This document shows, piece after piece, positions 1 through 12,578 of a stretch of 64,000 bases of DNA. This DNA is from Molossus alvarezi (taxonomy: Eukaryota > Chordata > Mammalia > Chiroptera > Molossidae), in NCBI GenBank assembly GCA_037176705.1, contig CM073891.1, positions 96,903,827 to 96,967,826 of the forward strand, in the 5' to 3' direction. The translations under genes were made by a program, and so were the position numbers. Under the pieces are notes generated by a model. It did not search any database. It was not told the origin of the DNA and was given only the letters and a program-made list of their open reading frames with translations. Position 1 is the first letter of the stretch. Every line of letters begins with the position of its first letter.

Positions 1-221
1 TTGTCCACCAACACAGCAGGGAATAACTAAACCAGGATCCATATTCCCAAACTCCTGGTTTCTAATGTGGCTCACAGAAACTCACTGCTTCTCTACTTGT
101 GCTGCTTTAAAAACGTGATTTCACCATGAGGTAAATATGTAGGAAGTGTTACTTAACAGTAGCAGGTGGGAAGCATTTTATGCTCTGAATTCCCCGACGC
201 ATACTATGCATAGAAAACAAC

Positions 222-250
222 AGCCGACCTCGTAATACAGTCTTTATTCT
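222..250 (-). terminator. Candidate polyadenylation signal on the CEP41 strand
   Basis: On the minus strand an AATAAA hexamer (243-248) lies about 90 bases after an in-frame stop. It is followed by a G/T-rich stretch at about 205-225, which is the usual arrangement for 3' end formation. Together with the acceptor at 395-400 this suggests a short alternative CEP41 last exon. AATAAA is common in AT-rich DNA, so this alone is weak. Confidence 0.45.
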
Positions 251-335
251 TAGAACGTTGTATTTCCATTAACAAAGCATCTAAAATCCATTTCTCAATC
301 AATTATCAACATTTTCAGAGTATTTACACAGCAGT

Positions 336-394
336 TCATTCTTGAACCACCAGGGCCTCACAAGAAGCGGTCACTCGGTTTGTTTGTCTCTCCC
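336..394 (-). CDS. CEP41: Candidate alternative terminal coding exon of CEP41
   Basis: The minus strand shows a pyrimidine-rich tract ending in CTCCTCCAG (acceptor AG at 395-396). An open frame follows, encoding G-ERQTNRVTASCEALVVQE, then TGA at 336-338 and AATAAA at 243-248. CEP41 exon 2 ends in phase 1 with a single G. Joining it here keeps the frame, so the product would be the first 32 CEP41 residues plus about 19 new ones, without the rhodanese domain. It may be a real truncated isoform, a non-coding readthrough exon or chance. I do not recognise the tail as a known protein. Confidence 0.42.
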
Positions 395-1198
395 CTGGAG
401 GAGAAGGCAGGGAAACAAAGTCTTTTGCACAGGTGTACAAAGGATTTGGCAAAATTAAGAACAAATATAAGAGGGCTATTGATAAGAAGCTGTTTTCACT
501 AAAGATATTCATTCTATTCAAGTAGAAAGAAAGAGAGAAAATGGAGGGTTTCTATATTGTTCCAGTTGGAGAAATGACACAGCAGGATGGCTGACTAAGC
601 AACACAAAATTCTCTAAAAGTGATTTTAGAAAGTATGAAAAGTAGTATTCTACCCCACTTCGTATAATGTTTACATCATAACTAAGCAGCTTATTGTACC
701 AGATCTAATTTCATCCGAAAATAGTTTTTTGACTACCTTTTAAAGAGACTAGAAACCATTCTATAATTGACTAACTTATAAATACATCTGTTTTATACAA
801 AAGTAAGGAGCCTAAAGGACTATCAGTTTTTTAAAAATTAAAAGTACACACTTATTGTGAGATAAATTTTCCTAGACAGGACTTTGATTTAAAAAAAAAA
901 GTCAGTGGCTCCCCGTGCTTCCTGGCTAAAATTTAACTCCGTGCTTAGTGCTGAAGGCACCACGTCTCACCCACCTCTTCAGTCTTGCCTTACTGCCTGA
1001 ACTTGACAAAATCTCTGTTAGTCCTGGGTTCTCTGACATGTCACCTTGTCCATGTAATTATAATAGCTCACCCAGCTGGGAGTGACCTTTCCATCCCCTG
1101 AACTTTCACAGCGCTTGGCTTACCACTCACAGGCATTCACCACTGCACTGCCTCATTTGTGTGCAAGTCTTACCCACCCAAGACCATTTGCTCGCTCG

Positions 1199-1262
<64 letters not shown>

Positions 1263-3290
1263 ACCTTCAGCTCTTCCACTGTCTAGCATGGGAGGCATTC
1301 AGAAATATTTGCTCAATGAAATATACTATGAAGATCTGCTACCTGAAGGATCCTCAGAAGGGGTTATTTTTGTAATGCGAATACTCATACCCCAATTTGG
1401 TTTGGGTTTTTGTACACTTGATTTTCTTTAAATGTATAACCTGATTTATATGCTATCTACATTATATACTACCTAGACAACCCATATTGTTTCAGGGGTC
1501 AGGTAACCTAGAAATGTGTAAGGTAGTATTTGGTTTCTACTTAGTTTATCACTTAAGTTGCAACAAAAGATATATAAAAAAACGTTTTACAGTTTGAATC
1601 ATTAGAAAGAGACAATCCAAGCATATCAAGTGTTATGCAAAGACAGAGCACAGTCGATGAACTGAGTGACTTTTATTCAGTAGATTTTTTCCTTTCTTTT
1701 CCTATAATTTAATAACATTATTTGTACTAAGCCAGTATGAAAAGCAAGTGATTTTGAGCAGCAGTAATCTAAAGTAAGATTTATAAGGCACGGACTTGGT
1801 TGCTAAGAGACAACTCCATTGCTTTATTTTTCTTCAATATTCCCCTCCTCTATGGAGAAGTTCTTTTGGCTCGAAGGAGCAGGAAGCGTGAAAAGAAGCA
1901 CAGTGGTCCTTTGTTAATCTCAATAAGTTATACGAGTGTATAGTGCTTTCGAGTTTGTAAAAGGCTTTCACATACGTTTCTTCCTTTGACATAAGAAACA
2001 GAATTAAATACTGAAAAAAATGAAGAGTACCTAGTCTGTAATGAGTTTGACTGCTAAAGATCAAGGCTATTAGCAAAAACTCAGGAAAAGGAAAGCCTAA
2101 AGAAAAAAGAAAACACTAGTTTGTGTAGCGATAATAAAAGTAAGGTGCATTAAAAAAAATAAGGCTAGAAAAGACTGAGTGGAGCCAGTCTACAGAATTT
2201 TAGAAAGCTAAAGAAATTTGAAATGAGACTGAAAATAGAGTGAAATGAGAGGCTAATACAAGCAAAGAAAGCGTGTAGGAGACTAACAAAGGGAGAGCCC
2301 TGTGGTTTGGAAAGTGTTCCTTAATCAGCCTGCGGTGCTGCAGAACAGAAGCCAGAGAGGGTGCTTGAGAACACACGAGAACCCTGCAGTGGAAACGGAA
2401 CAAAACGCTGCCAGGGATTGCATCAGAAGCACAGCCCATTCATGGCACAGTCTGGCAATGCTGGGGAGCTGGTAAGATACACTCAGGCACCTATGGGACA
2501 AAAGAAATATTTCAAGTTCAAAATAATTCTGATATTTCTAGCCATGGCTATATATTGGTGTTTGAGTTTATAAAACAAGTGGAATCAGAGGTATAGAAAT
2601 AAAAAATAATCTTTACCCCAGGAAGAAGAAATCAGTCTTTGAAGAACTCAGTAGAAGGTGATTTGGGTGAAGACAGGAAATACCACGAAATTCTTGATTT
2701 CTTGTGATTAACTCTGAATTAGTCACTGTTTGGTAAGAAAAGATTAAAGACCTGTCTATTTAGCCTAGATATGAGAAATGTTCACTCATTCCCGTGCCTA
2801 TTTCTACTGGTCTGATGGCAGAGCTTAGAAACATACCACAGATGGAAACTCTTTACTCTCACTTGGGCTATAAGGTCACTCTTGTGTTTTCTTAACCTGG
2901 ACTCCTCACCCTTTTAACCTTATGGCACACATATAAGTGATAATATCTGGACAGAACACAGGTTTGCATTGTCTCAGGCCTTGATGGCTACCTAGAGGGC
3001 TGAAGGGATCCGTATATCTTGGCATAAAACACACAGGCCACTATACTGAATGCACAGGGAAGTAAGTCATAAAAATGCATAGAAAAAAACTAAAACAAAA
3101 TCGTTCCCCTAAATTGTCTTTAAAATAATTTAATTTGAAACAACAAAAGAAGATGAATACTAGAATAAGATTTCTCTCCCACACTGACTTAAGATAAACT
3201 TTGAGTTTTAAGCAATGAAGCACACGTTGGCCCTTCCAAAGCAATTAAAAACTAGTTTGGGAGACAATTACTTCCAGGAAGATGAGGTAG
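395..3290. other. CEP41 intron 2, no gene recognised
   Basis: This AT-rich intronic sequence has no recognised coding exon. Frames were checked for the CEP41 segment that follows exon 2, without success. The only clear structure is the (CT)n(CA)n microsatellite. The stretch lacks VES insertions, unlike most of the window. Confidence 0.6.
1192..1261. repeat. (CT)n(CA)n compound microsatellite
   Basis: About 28 bases of CT repeat run directly into about 42 bases of CA repeat. The short apparent ORFs that cross it are artefacts of the repeat. Confidence 0.97.
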
Positions 3291-4719
3291 ATGTATTTTT
3301 CTTTATTCCTCCAGCTAAGTACAACAAAAACCCTGGATGACCCACAAAATGGGAGAAAATATTTGCAAATCATATTTCTGACAAGGGTCTAGTATCCAGA
3401 GTATAGAAAAGAATTCTTATAACTCAACAAAAAAGAGAAAAATAACCCAATTTAAAAATGAGCCAATGGTTTAAACAGCCATTTCTCCATAGGAAATATA
3501 CAAATGCCAATAAACACATGAACAAAATAAGCCCAAAGTAAGCAGAAGGAAGGAAATAATAAAGATAAAAGCAAAAATCAATGAAATTTAAAACAGAAAA
3601 GCAATAGAGAAAATTGATGAAACCAACAGCTGGTTCTTTGAAAGGATCAATAAAATAGACAAACTTGTAGTGAAGAAAAAAAAAAAAAAGGGAAAAGACA
3701 CAAATTACCAATGTCAGGAGTGAAACAGGCTACCACTTCAGACACTACAAGCATCAGAAGGGTAATGAGGGAACACTTAAACAACTCTACACACATAAAT
3801 TTGAAAGCTGAGACAAATGTACTAATTCCTCAAAAAACACAAACTACCACAACTCACTCAATTATGAAACAAATAATTTGGATATCCCCATAACTATTAA
3901 ACAACTTAATTCAAAATTTAAAAACTCTCAAAAAAGAAATCTCCAGGCTCAGATGGTTTTGCTGGAGAATTCTTCCAAATGTTTAAGATAAAATTAAAAC
4001 CAATAATACGCAACTCTTGTAGAAAATGTTAACAGGAGCAAACATTTCCCAACTCAGTTTATGAGGCCACTGTTAACCCTGATACAAAAACCAGACAAAG
4101 ACAATCAAACAAAACAAAACAAAAAAACTATAAACCAATGTCCCTCATGAATATAGACACAAAAACCTTTAACAAATAATAAATAGAATTTAGCAATACA
4201 TAAGAATTATACACCATGACTAAGTGAGGTTTATTCCATGGATACAAAACTAGTATAATACTTGAAAACCCACTGTATTAACGAGTTAAAGGAAAAAAAA
4301 TCACATGATTATATTAATTGATACAGTAAAAGTGTTTAATAGAATTCAAATTATTATAAAATTATTCAAATTATTATCTCATTCATGATAGAAACTCTCA
4401 GAAAAACAGCAATAGGAGGAAACTTCCTCAACCTGATATAGCTAACATTATACTTAATGATGATTGTCTACATAGGAAAGTCCAAAGAATCTACCCAAAA
4501 AAAGCCACCCCAAACCCCCAAAACCAAACACTTCCTGTACCTAAAAAGTTAGTTTAGCAAGGTCCAGGATACAAAATAAACATACAAAAATAAGCTGTAT
4601 TTCTATATGCTAGCAATAAACACATAGACACCAACATTTAAAATATAGTATAATTGAAATGGATCAAAGAAGATCTAAATCAATGGAGAGACATAATATG
4701 TTAACAAATTGGAAGACTT

Positions 4720-4943
4720 GCCCTGGCTGATTTGGCTTAGCGGTTAGAACAGCCCTCAGACTGAAGGGTTGTAGGTTCGATTCCCAGCCCCCCTCAGGGT
4801 CGTGCAGGAGGCAACCAATTGATGTGTCCTTCTCACATCAATGTTTCTCTCTCTCTCTATCTCTCTCCCTCCCTGGCTCCCTTCCACTTTATCTAAAAAT
4901 CAACAGAAAAATATCCTTGGGTGAGGATTAACAATAAACAAAC
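4720..4943 (+). mobile_element. VES SINE
   Basis: This is a full-length VES with a tRNA-like head (GCCCTGGCTGATTTGGCTT), CT-rich middle and TCCTTGGGTGAGGATTAAC tail. It is flanked by an imperfect target-site duplication of AAATTGGAAGACT (right copy 4944-4956) and inserted into L1. Confidence 0.93.
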
Positions 4944-6207
4944 AAACTGGAAGACTCAACATAGTAAGATGTCAATTCTCCCCAAATGGATAGACAGATT
5001 TAATGCACCTACTGTCAAAATCATACTAATATTTTGTAGATGTAAATAAGATTATTCTAAAATTTATATGGGAAAGCAAAGGAATTAGGATAGCTAAAAT
5101 AAGTTTGTAAAGAAAAGTAAAGTGGGAGGTAATCAGTCTAACCAAGTTTAAGTATCTAATTTATTATACAGCTACAGTAATCAAGACTGTGTGACGCTGG
5201 CAGAGGAATAGAGACATAGATCAACGGAACAGAATGGAGCACCCAGAAATAGGTCCACATAAATATGCCAAACTGGTTTTTGACAAAGGTAAACACACAA
5301 TTCAATGGAGGAAAGGTCATCTTTTTAACAAATGGAGCCAGAGCAACTGAACATCCAATAAGCAACAGACATTTCATTGAAGATATACAGATGGCAAATA
5401 AGCACACGAAGAGATGTTCAACACCATTAGCCATTAGGGAAATGCAAATTATAACTACAATGATATGCCACTACATATCTATCAGAATGGTTAAAACAAA
5501 AAAATGGCCACACCACCACATAAATGCTGGTGATTGTGGAGAAACTGGATCACTCATACATTTCTGGTGAGAATATAAAATGGTCCAGCCATTCTGGAAA
5601 ACAGTTTGGCAGTTTCTTTAAAAGACACAAATGCAACTACCATACAACCCAGCAATTGTACTTCTGGGCATTTATCCCAGAGAAATGAAGACTTATATTC
5701 ACACAAAAATCTGTACATAAATGTAGAGAGCAACTTTATTTGTAACAGTCAAATGGTGGAGACAATCCAGATGTCCTTCAACAGGCAACTGGTCATACTG
5801 TATGTAGTATACCATGGTATAACTACTCAGTAATAAAAAGGAACAAACTATTAATACACACAACAACTTGGACAGATCTCCGGAGAATTGTGCTGAGCGA
5901 AGAAGCCAATGCAAAAAGTTGCATACTGTATGATTCCATTTATATACATTTGCAAAACGACAAAATTATAGAAATGTAGAACAGATTAGTGGTTGCCGGG
6001 GTTAGGGAGGGGGTGAGGGGTGGAAAGCGGATGCGGCTTTAAAAGAGCAGCCAGCATGAGGGATCCTTGTGGTGATGGAAATGTTCTGTATCTAGACTAT
6101 ATGTATTAATGTCAATATCATGGTTGTGATTTTGCAGTATCACTTCTCAAGATGTTACCATGGAAAACTGGGTAAAGGGTACCCAGTTTTCTCTGTGTCA
6201 TTTCTTT

Positions 6208-6312
6208 CTTTCTTTTTTTTTTTTTTGTGGTACATGCCCCTCGCGGGAACTGAACCCAGGACTCTCTGGTCCACAGGCCGACGTTCAACTGCTGAGCCAA
6301 ACTGGCCAGGGC
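6208..6312 (-). mobile_element. VES SINE, internally shortened
   Basis: The minus-oriented VES starts with a T-run (the A-tail) and ends in CCAGGGC. It keeps only the tRNA-like head, about 105 bp, with the middle and CT part missing. An imperfect duplication TCTCTGTGTCATTTCT / TCTCTGTATCATTTCT flanks it. Unlike the 60.9 kb copy it has an A-tail. Confidence 0.88.
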
Positions 6313-6390
6313 TCTCTCTGTATCATTTCTAACAATTCCATATGAATCTGTAATTACCTCAAAATAAAAAAGTTTAATTAGCAAAACACT

Positions 6391-7973
6391 AGTTTAAAAA
6401 TCTCAGGATACAGGTAATTACTATGCATTATAAAAAGAAGATACAAGTACCTCAATTTAAAAAACTGAAATTAATTTCAGGTACCATTATATTGCGTCAA
6501 ACATTGGTTATGAATTGAGAAACTGAAGAGAAAGAAATGGATTTTCATTCACAAATCCCAATTCAGTTTCCTGGAGACAAAAATATGAAGCTATAGACAA
6601 ATCTATATATTTGAAAAAAACCTTCAGCTCTTAAAAATTCTCCTTTTAAGCAGATTCCAAAATAAATGCACTCCTTTATACTAGTTTTTAAAATGGATTC
6701 CTCATAGAAAATATGGCATTTTTCATCAAGTGCTTCCCTCACAGAATAGCTTATTCCAGAAGGGTGGGTCATTGTTGCAATTAAGGGGGACAGAGGTAGA
6801 GTTGGATGAGTTGAAGGCATTTGTGGTAGATTTGGCTGGGGAAATATTAGGATAGTACACAGGACTGAGACAGTACACAGGACTTTGCACCCAGGTCTCC
6901 AACATCGACTTCCTAATCCTGCATACAAATCCCTGTTCAATCTCCTTTACTGAACTTTAAGTAAATCACATAAACTCTGTGCCACAATTTCCTCCTTCTC
7001 AATAACAGATAATATTTTTTACCTCCCATCAAACAGGATATTTGCAAGGAAATATCTGTACAGCACAGAAATGTTTAAAAGAAAAATCCCCAGAAATTGT
7101 ATTTACAAATGGGTTCATTTAAAGCATTTAAGTCTATTTTATATGAGGAAACATGTATAGTGGGAGATAATGATTTTGAAAGAGGCTGGAGAAAGGCAAA
7201 GACAAAATGAATGAGATTTAAACAAAGTCAACATCCCAATTTATTTTCTCAGTTGTCTTCAGGTTACTGGTGGAATGTTCAGTATTGCAAAGGCATGCAG
7301 TACCCCAATCTACTAGCAAAACCATCTTAATAGGATGGATTTTCCACAGCAGGCTTTAAAAGTTTGAAAAAAACTAAACAAACAAACAACCAAAATCTCA
7401 CAAGGCTGCAAATCCACTAGGGGCCTGGTGAAAAATGTTAACAGCATGGAAATAAGCAGTAATGCACTCAAATTTCATTTTACCTGAATTGCAGCACTAA
7501 TTTAATTTTGTATGGTATTTCAGTTACTCATTCAAGTCTGTCTGCCTCCACTTGAATCTAGGTTCTTTGATTGCAAAAATCACGATTCACACTCATCTTT
7601 ATAGTCCCAAAGGCCATAACTTTGCATGGCCTCTGCAAACACCAAGTTGAACAAACGTACAAGTATAATCTATTACTCCCAATTTAATGAAATATACTCG
7701 AGGTATCCCCAAATAGAAGTTGACCACCTGATATTTATTAGCCTTAGCCCAGCAACTTACTGAACAATGTTTTCATCAATTTCTCAATTTATAATAAGCT
7801 AATTATATAAATGGAAATTTTAACTGGTAATCTGAAAAACAGGTTTCAAAGATAAGTAAGTCCCTGAGCCCAGAAAGACATCAAACAAGACAGTGAGAAA
7901 CTTTTAACTGCTTTTTGTCAATAATTAGCAATTGCATTTTTTAAAAAGTTTTAATTTTCCAATCTTTACTCAC
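6391..7973. other. CEP41 intron 2, no gene or repeat recognised
   Basis: AT-rich unique-looking sequence lies downstream of exon 2 on the CEP41 strand. No exon, RNA gene or identifiable repeat was seen. A minus-strand ORF at 6563-6940 has no recognisable motif and no splice context. Confidence 0.5.
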
Positions 7974-8037
7974 CGGTGTCCAGTCTTGACTTGACATGCT
8001 GATACCTTGGGTTTTGTGGTATCCTTTTGGTCAGATA
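7974..8037 (-). CDS. CEP41: CEP41 coding exon 2
   Basis: The 64-nt exon encodes YLTKRIPQNPRYQHVKSRLDT plus the first base of the next codon. Relative to human CEP41 as I remember it (YLMKRIPQNPRYQHIKSRLDTG), I see two substitutions, M to T and I to V. The acceptor is a T-rich tract ending in TAG (8038-8040) and the donor is G|GTGAGTAAAG (7964-7974), near-perfect consensus. Exon 1 ends in phase 0, so the two exons join in frame. The segment is basic, precedes the coiled-coil region in the full protein and has no catalytic residue. The next canonical exon was not found in the 7.9 kb to its left. Confidence 0.94.
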
Positions 8038-8452
8038 CTAAAAAAAAATTAAATTCACAATAAATTGGGTTAATGTAAGGATAAGGGAAGCAAAGTGAGG
8101 ACAGAGTCAGATACTTAAAAAACAGAAAGCTAAAATTTCACCAAATTTAAAGATGGAAAGAGTTCAAGAGGTCCAACCATCCATTCAAACATAGGACTAT
8201 TTGCTATAGCATCTCTGCAAGGGAAGATGATTGTCTTGTTTCTGTCAAAGCATTTCCATATTTTGTCAAAATAATCTCATAGAAGTATATAAAAAAAGGA
8301 TTAGGAAAAAAAGCTCTTAAAAATTATTTCCTACACTGAGCCAAAATTGGTCACTAATTTCTATCCAGTCCACTGCTGCAACCCAGAATAAGCCACCCTA
8401 CTCTGTCTCAAGAAATCAGTTAAAATAACTAAAGGCAGCTCTCGTTCTTTTT

Positions 8453-8662
8453 TTCCCCTCCTTTATTGATTTTAGAGAGAGAGAAAGTGAGAGAAAGAGA
8501 GAGAGAGAGAAACGATGAGAGAGAACATCAATTGGCCCAGTGGGGGACCTCCTGCATGTTCCCCCACTGGCGACTGAGCCCACAACCTGGGCATGTGCCC
8601 TAACCAAGAATCGAACCTCTTGGTGCATGAGTCAACACTCAACTGAACCACAAAGGCTAGAC
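8453..8662 (-). mobile_element. VES SINE (TTGATTTTAGAGAG-tail subtype)
   Basis: Minus-oriented VES of the subtype whose reverse complement reads CTTTATTGATTTTAGAGAGAG. It is flanked by AGCTCTCGTTCTTTTT / AACTCTCGTTCTTTTT duplications. It lies in CEP41 intron 1. Confidence 0.93.
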
Positions 8663-9120
8663 AACTCTCGTTCTTTTTAATGTTGCTCTTTGTATGATGG
8701 TTTGTAAGCCATCCTCTGGAGACCCTCTAGATTTTATCCACATCTCCCCTAAAAAAGTGGCATGGGGATCCAGACCTGAGCAGTGCCCAGATGTTGTCAG
8801 GACAGGCCCTGGTTTGCCAGGCCTCTCCACTGCTTGTCTGGAGTCTGAGGCTCCACAGATGTCACTATGATGGCATCTGTTCTTGGCGTACCTGGGGCAC
8901 ACCACGGGCTCAGGGTGGGTTTATGGTCAGTAAAAATGCCTATCTTGAGTCTCCCTTGTCCTGTACTTTAGCTGTGAACTTTGAATCCAAGCTCAATATT
9001 CAATTTTCAAAAGTCATTAAGTGAGGGAAGGTTAATGAATCAAGACATTACAAAATATAGCTTTCTTGCTCAGGTTATTTTCTGGTCTACAGTATGAAAA
9101 CCATATGTTCAGTCACAGGT
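8663..9120. other. CEP41 intron 1, no feature recognised
   Basis: Mixed-composition intronic sequence. ORFs on both strands are short and overlap each other, with no known motif or splice context. Confidence 0.5.
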
Positions 9121-9510
9121 AGCTGTGGAATGTGAAATTAAACCTGGGTAATACCTTTCCAGCTTCATCTTCTGCCACTCACCCAATGTTCCCAGGTTGA
9201 AGTTGCCTGAATGTTCCTCAGAATGTGCCACATTCATTCAGGTCTGCCTAGAATGCCTGTTCTCAACTTGTCCTAGGACAAAACTTCACTTCCTCTATAA
9301 GCTGTCCGGGTGAAATTAGGCGCTTTCTTTTCTCCCTGGCCACTAGAATGTGGACACCCTGGACCACTGTTGACACCTCTACCCTCTTCTCTAGGCTAGG
9401 GTTTCCTTGAAGGCAGGGACAATAACTTACTCAAATCTGTATCCACTCAGGATTTAGTACTTTGTAGGTATCTTTATTGATATTCAATCAATAAATGAAT
9501 ATCTAGAATG
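9120..9510 (+). mobile_element. L2 LINE 3' fragment
   Basis: The sequence matches the 3' end of L2 in plus orientation. It has a cysteine-poor TCACTTCCTCTATAAGCTG-type block, then TCCTTGAAGGCAGGGACAAT, and ends in a TCAATAAATGAATATC-type tail near 9500. It is old and diverged. Confidence 0.75.
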
Positions 9511-10650
9511 AGGACTATATTATAGCAACTACCTGGTGGTTTCTTAAATGAGAATATCAAACTTGACAACCTGTCACTTGCCTGTCACTACTCACAACTA
9601 CTATCTGCTATTTTAATACCTAAAAAGAAAGAAAAAAACCCTCAAAATAAAAATATTGGTCCTTCAATATTATTAAAAAACTCATTGACATTACCTATGT
9701 TTCTCATTTCACCCCAGGTAATTAAAATCTTTGCCATAGATGCTTAGCATTGGTCCTCAGATGTGTTTGTGGGACCCCTGAGCTACTTTATCCTGAGAGA
9801 AAGGTTTCTCTCTCTGATCAGTAACCAGCTGTGTAGAAGAGAAAAGTGACTCTAATGTCAAATTCAACTCCTTCCTAAATGAAGATGGAGAAGATTCTTA
9901 AGTAAAAGAAAACACTAAAAAGGGGGACTTTTTAGGACAAGGTCCCCAGAGGAAGACAGTATCATAGCAAAACAAAACAAAAAAACAAAAAACACAAGCA
10001 AAAACCCAGGGAAAACATGTACCTGGTAAATTGAGTCAAGAAAAGCTAATACTAGAATTCAGCTATCTTAGGCTAGAAATTTCCTTTTTTTCTATTTTGC
10101 TCTTTGTAACTTTATAATTTCTATATGCTATTTCCTGTTTTTACTTTTGTTTTGTTTTTCCCATAGTTGCCTAGCAAAGCTTCTTTTGAAAAATTCCAGG
10201 CTAGTCTCTGCTGAACCAAGGGGATTTGTCCATACCTAAGCCAACATAGCTAAGAAGTGAGGGGGTCTCTGGGGACCAGGTGTGGTGGCAGTAGAATGAT
10301 GGGGGGAGTGTGAACAGCTGCAGTCACTGAGCCCTCCCGCCCCCGGTTTTCCCTTACATAGACTAATGAGAAATCCATATGCTAGGAAAATGTAGTGCTT
10401 CTTTCTCATTTTCCCATTTTGGTCCAACTTCTTGTTCCTGACTTTCTAGTACCAACCGCAACATAAAGTGATTTGTGCTCCACTCTAAGCAGAGCGCCGT
10501 AGGTTTTATGGAAGTGCCATATTTTTTTCATTAAAATTCTTGCTTTGGGGTGACTGTTTCTTGACCTACTGACCAACTGGCTTTTTTTCAATTATATAAA
10601 CAGGATGGGATGGTGGAAAGTAAAGGAACTGAAAAAGAAGCTGTTTCAAG
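9511..10650. other. CEP41 intron 1, no feature recognised
   Basis: AT-rich intronic sequence with small A-rich tracts (9965-10000). No recognised exon or repeat family. Confidence 0.5.
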
Positions 10651-12480
10651 GAAAACCATTTATTCAACAAAGCCTTATTGGGCGCCAACCATTCATTCAG
10701 TTGACATTTACTAGGTGCCTTCTAGGAGTAAGCCACTGTGCTGAGGACATAGAGGTTAAAAACAGTGTTAGCCAGCCAGCTCTCACTGGTGCTGGAGAGA
10801 AAGGCACGTGAGCAAACAGATGCCACACTGCATGATAAGCAAGGAGGGGGAAGCAGAGGATGCATCAGGAGCATGTAAGACTGGCCCCTAATCCAGACCA
10901 AGAGTCAAGAACCGTTTCCTGAGGGTGAAATCTGAGGGCCGAGTTAGTCAGCCAAGCTAAAGGAGTAGTGGGTGGGAGCTACAGGGTAGACAGGGAAGCT
11001 GAGAAGGACCATGTCTGTGGTATTAGTACAGACCCTTTGAGCGCAACCATAGGGAGCAATATGGAGTCAAATGAGGTTGGAAAGACAGACAGAGGTAGAT
11101 CATAAAGGGCACTGTATCTACGCTAAGAAACCAGGATGTTATCCTGTAGATAACTGGTTCTCAAACAAGGTCAATTTTTCTCCCCCTACCCCAGGGACAA
11201 CTGTCAATGTTTGGAGACATTTTAGGTTGTCAGAACTAGGTGGTGGGTGGGCTACTGGCATCTAGTGAGTAGAGGCCAGAGATACTGCTAAACATCCTAC
11301 AATGACAGGAAAGTCCTCTCAAGAAATTAGCTGGCCCAAACTGTCAGTGCTGAAGCCGGAAAACCCTAGTGTAGATGATGGGAAGTCATTGAAGACAGTT
11401 TGAGGAGTGATGAGATTATATTTCTGTTTTAGAAAGATCACCCTGGCAGCACTCTGGAGAACTAATAGCATCACAGTCAAGAATGGATGCACAAAAATCA
11501 GTTGCGAGGCGGTTGTGCTGAGATCTGAGATCCTAAGGAAGTAGTAGTAGACATGGGGAAGAAGAGACAGTTTCAAGAAATCTTTAAGATATAAGATCAA
11601 TATGGTTTCAAACTAACTAGTGTAACAGGGGGAGGGCAGTGATACCATTCTCCCCCAAAAGGGACTTAAGGAGAGCATATATTGAAAAACACGATGCTCC
11701 ATGTGGGATAATGCTGAGTCTGAGGCATCTGTGGGTTATCCAAAATGGACGTGGTGAGCTGGCTATTTGGGTCTAGAGATCGGGAGAGATCTGGGCTAGA
11801 AAATACAAGGTTTTGGGGGTTGTCAGCACATAGGCAGCAGGGGAAGCCATTGGAATGGACAAATCACTGTCAGAGAGTGTGTGGCCTGAGAAGAAAAACC
11901 CCACCATTTAAAGTCAGGTGGAGAAAAGTGTCACAGATGAGACTCACAAGAGGCCAGAAGAAAGTGGGTCATGAAAATTAAAGAAAAGTTCCAGGAGGAA
12001 GGGAGTGGTCAATAGTGATGGGTGCTGTCAAGTCAGCGAACAAGAATGCAGGTCAAAAAAGAGAACAACAGAAAAGTGAGTCTGGACTGAGTAAACCAGG
12101 ACACTGTTGACAACCCTGGTGGATGTGGTTCCAGGAAACTGACAGGAGCAGCAGCGAAACAGCAGGTTGAGTGTTTGAGAGGGGAGGTAGAAAAGGAGAG
12201 GAAAGGAGCTAGAAGGTCTTTTTTTGTCCTTGAGAGTTGCTAAGGAATAGTTTTTGTTGTTTTGCTTTGTTTTATAAGAGAGATTTAAGGATGTTTATAG
12301 GCTAATAGACTAGATAGGAGAGGTTGAAAATGAGACAGGAAGGTATGGAAACAGGAGTGGGAGGATGAGGCCCAGAGCCCAGGTGGAAGGGTTAGCTTTG
12401 GATATACTATATTTAAGCTACAGATATAAAAACAGGTGTCATGATGAAGTTTTCGTTAGGAGAGAGAAGTTGAGAAAGAT
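10650..12480 (-). mobile_element. L2 LINE, long antisense remnant
   Basis: Read on the plus strand it begins like the reverse complement of the L2 3' end (ATTCATTCAG...ACTAGGTGCC...GCCACTGTGCTGAGGACATAGAGG). Blocks corresponding to the L2 RT region follow: 11380-11470 (GGGAAGTCATTGAAGACAG, AAAGATCACCCTGGCAGC) and 11745-12020 (GTCAGCACATAGGCAGCAGG, AGGGAGTGGTCAATAGTGAT). It is interrupted by MER20. The remnant is very diverged with no open frame, and its right boundary is approximate. Confidence 0.72.
11153..11369 (+). mobile_element. MER20-type hAT-Charlie DNA transposon
   Basis: The sequence follows the MER20 consensus: ACTGGTTCTCAAAC at the start, GGAGACATTTTAGGTTGTC, CTACTGGCATCTAGTGAGTAGAGGCC split by drift, then ATCCTACAATGACAGGA. 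The 8-bp target-site duplications are TGTAGATA (11145-11152) and TGTAGATG (11370-11377), as expected for hAT. It sits inside the antisense L2. Confidence 0.88.
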
Positions 12481-12578
12481 CATGTCTGCGGTATTATTAC
12501 AGGCTCTTTGAGGACAACCCAAAATGCCAAAGACACTTTGAGAGCTTACACTCTAAGAGGGTCAAAAGACAATACTCT

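Larger units (their letters stand above)
3290..6390 (+). mobile_element. L1 LINE fragments (ORF2 and 3' region), sense
   Basis: These are decayed L1 pieces in plus orientation. 3600-3670 resembles the ORF2 stretch encoding a NSWFFERINKIDKLV-like segment. 5160-5300 resembles the late ORF2 block on the plus strand. 5400-6370 is the typical L1M tail ending in AATAAA-like A-rich sequence. The order of pieces (a late fragment at 3320-3540 before a middle fragment) implies at least two insertions or a rearrangement. The frames are broken everywhere, so nothing is active. Confidence 0.85.

Noticed and set aside
1192..1261. Tandem repeats considered as a CRISPR-like array
   Set aside because: They are simple dinucleotide repeats without spacers, in a mammalian intron.
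4720..4800. tRNA gene-like A and B boxes in this and other SINE heads
   Set aside because: The boxes belong to tRNA-derived SINEs. The cloverleaf cannot form fully and the copies carry SINE tails.
1..7973. Search for the next canonical CEP41 exon
   Set aside because: No minus-strand segment resembling the remembered NSMTKYTEKLEEIKK region was found; it is probably outside the window.
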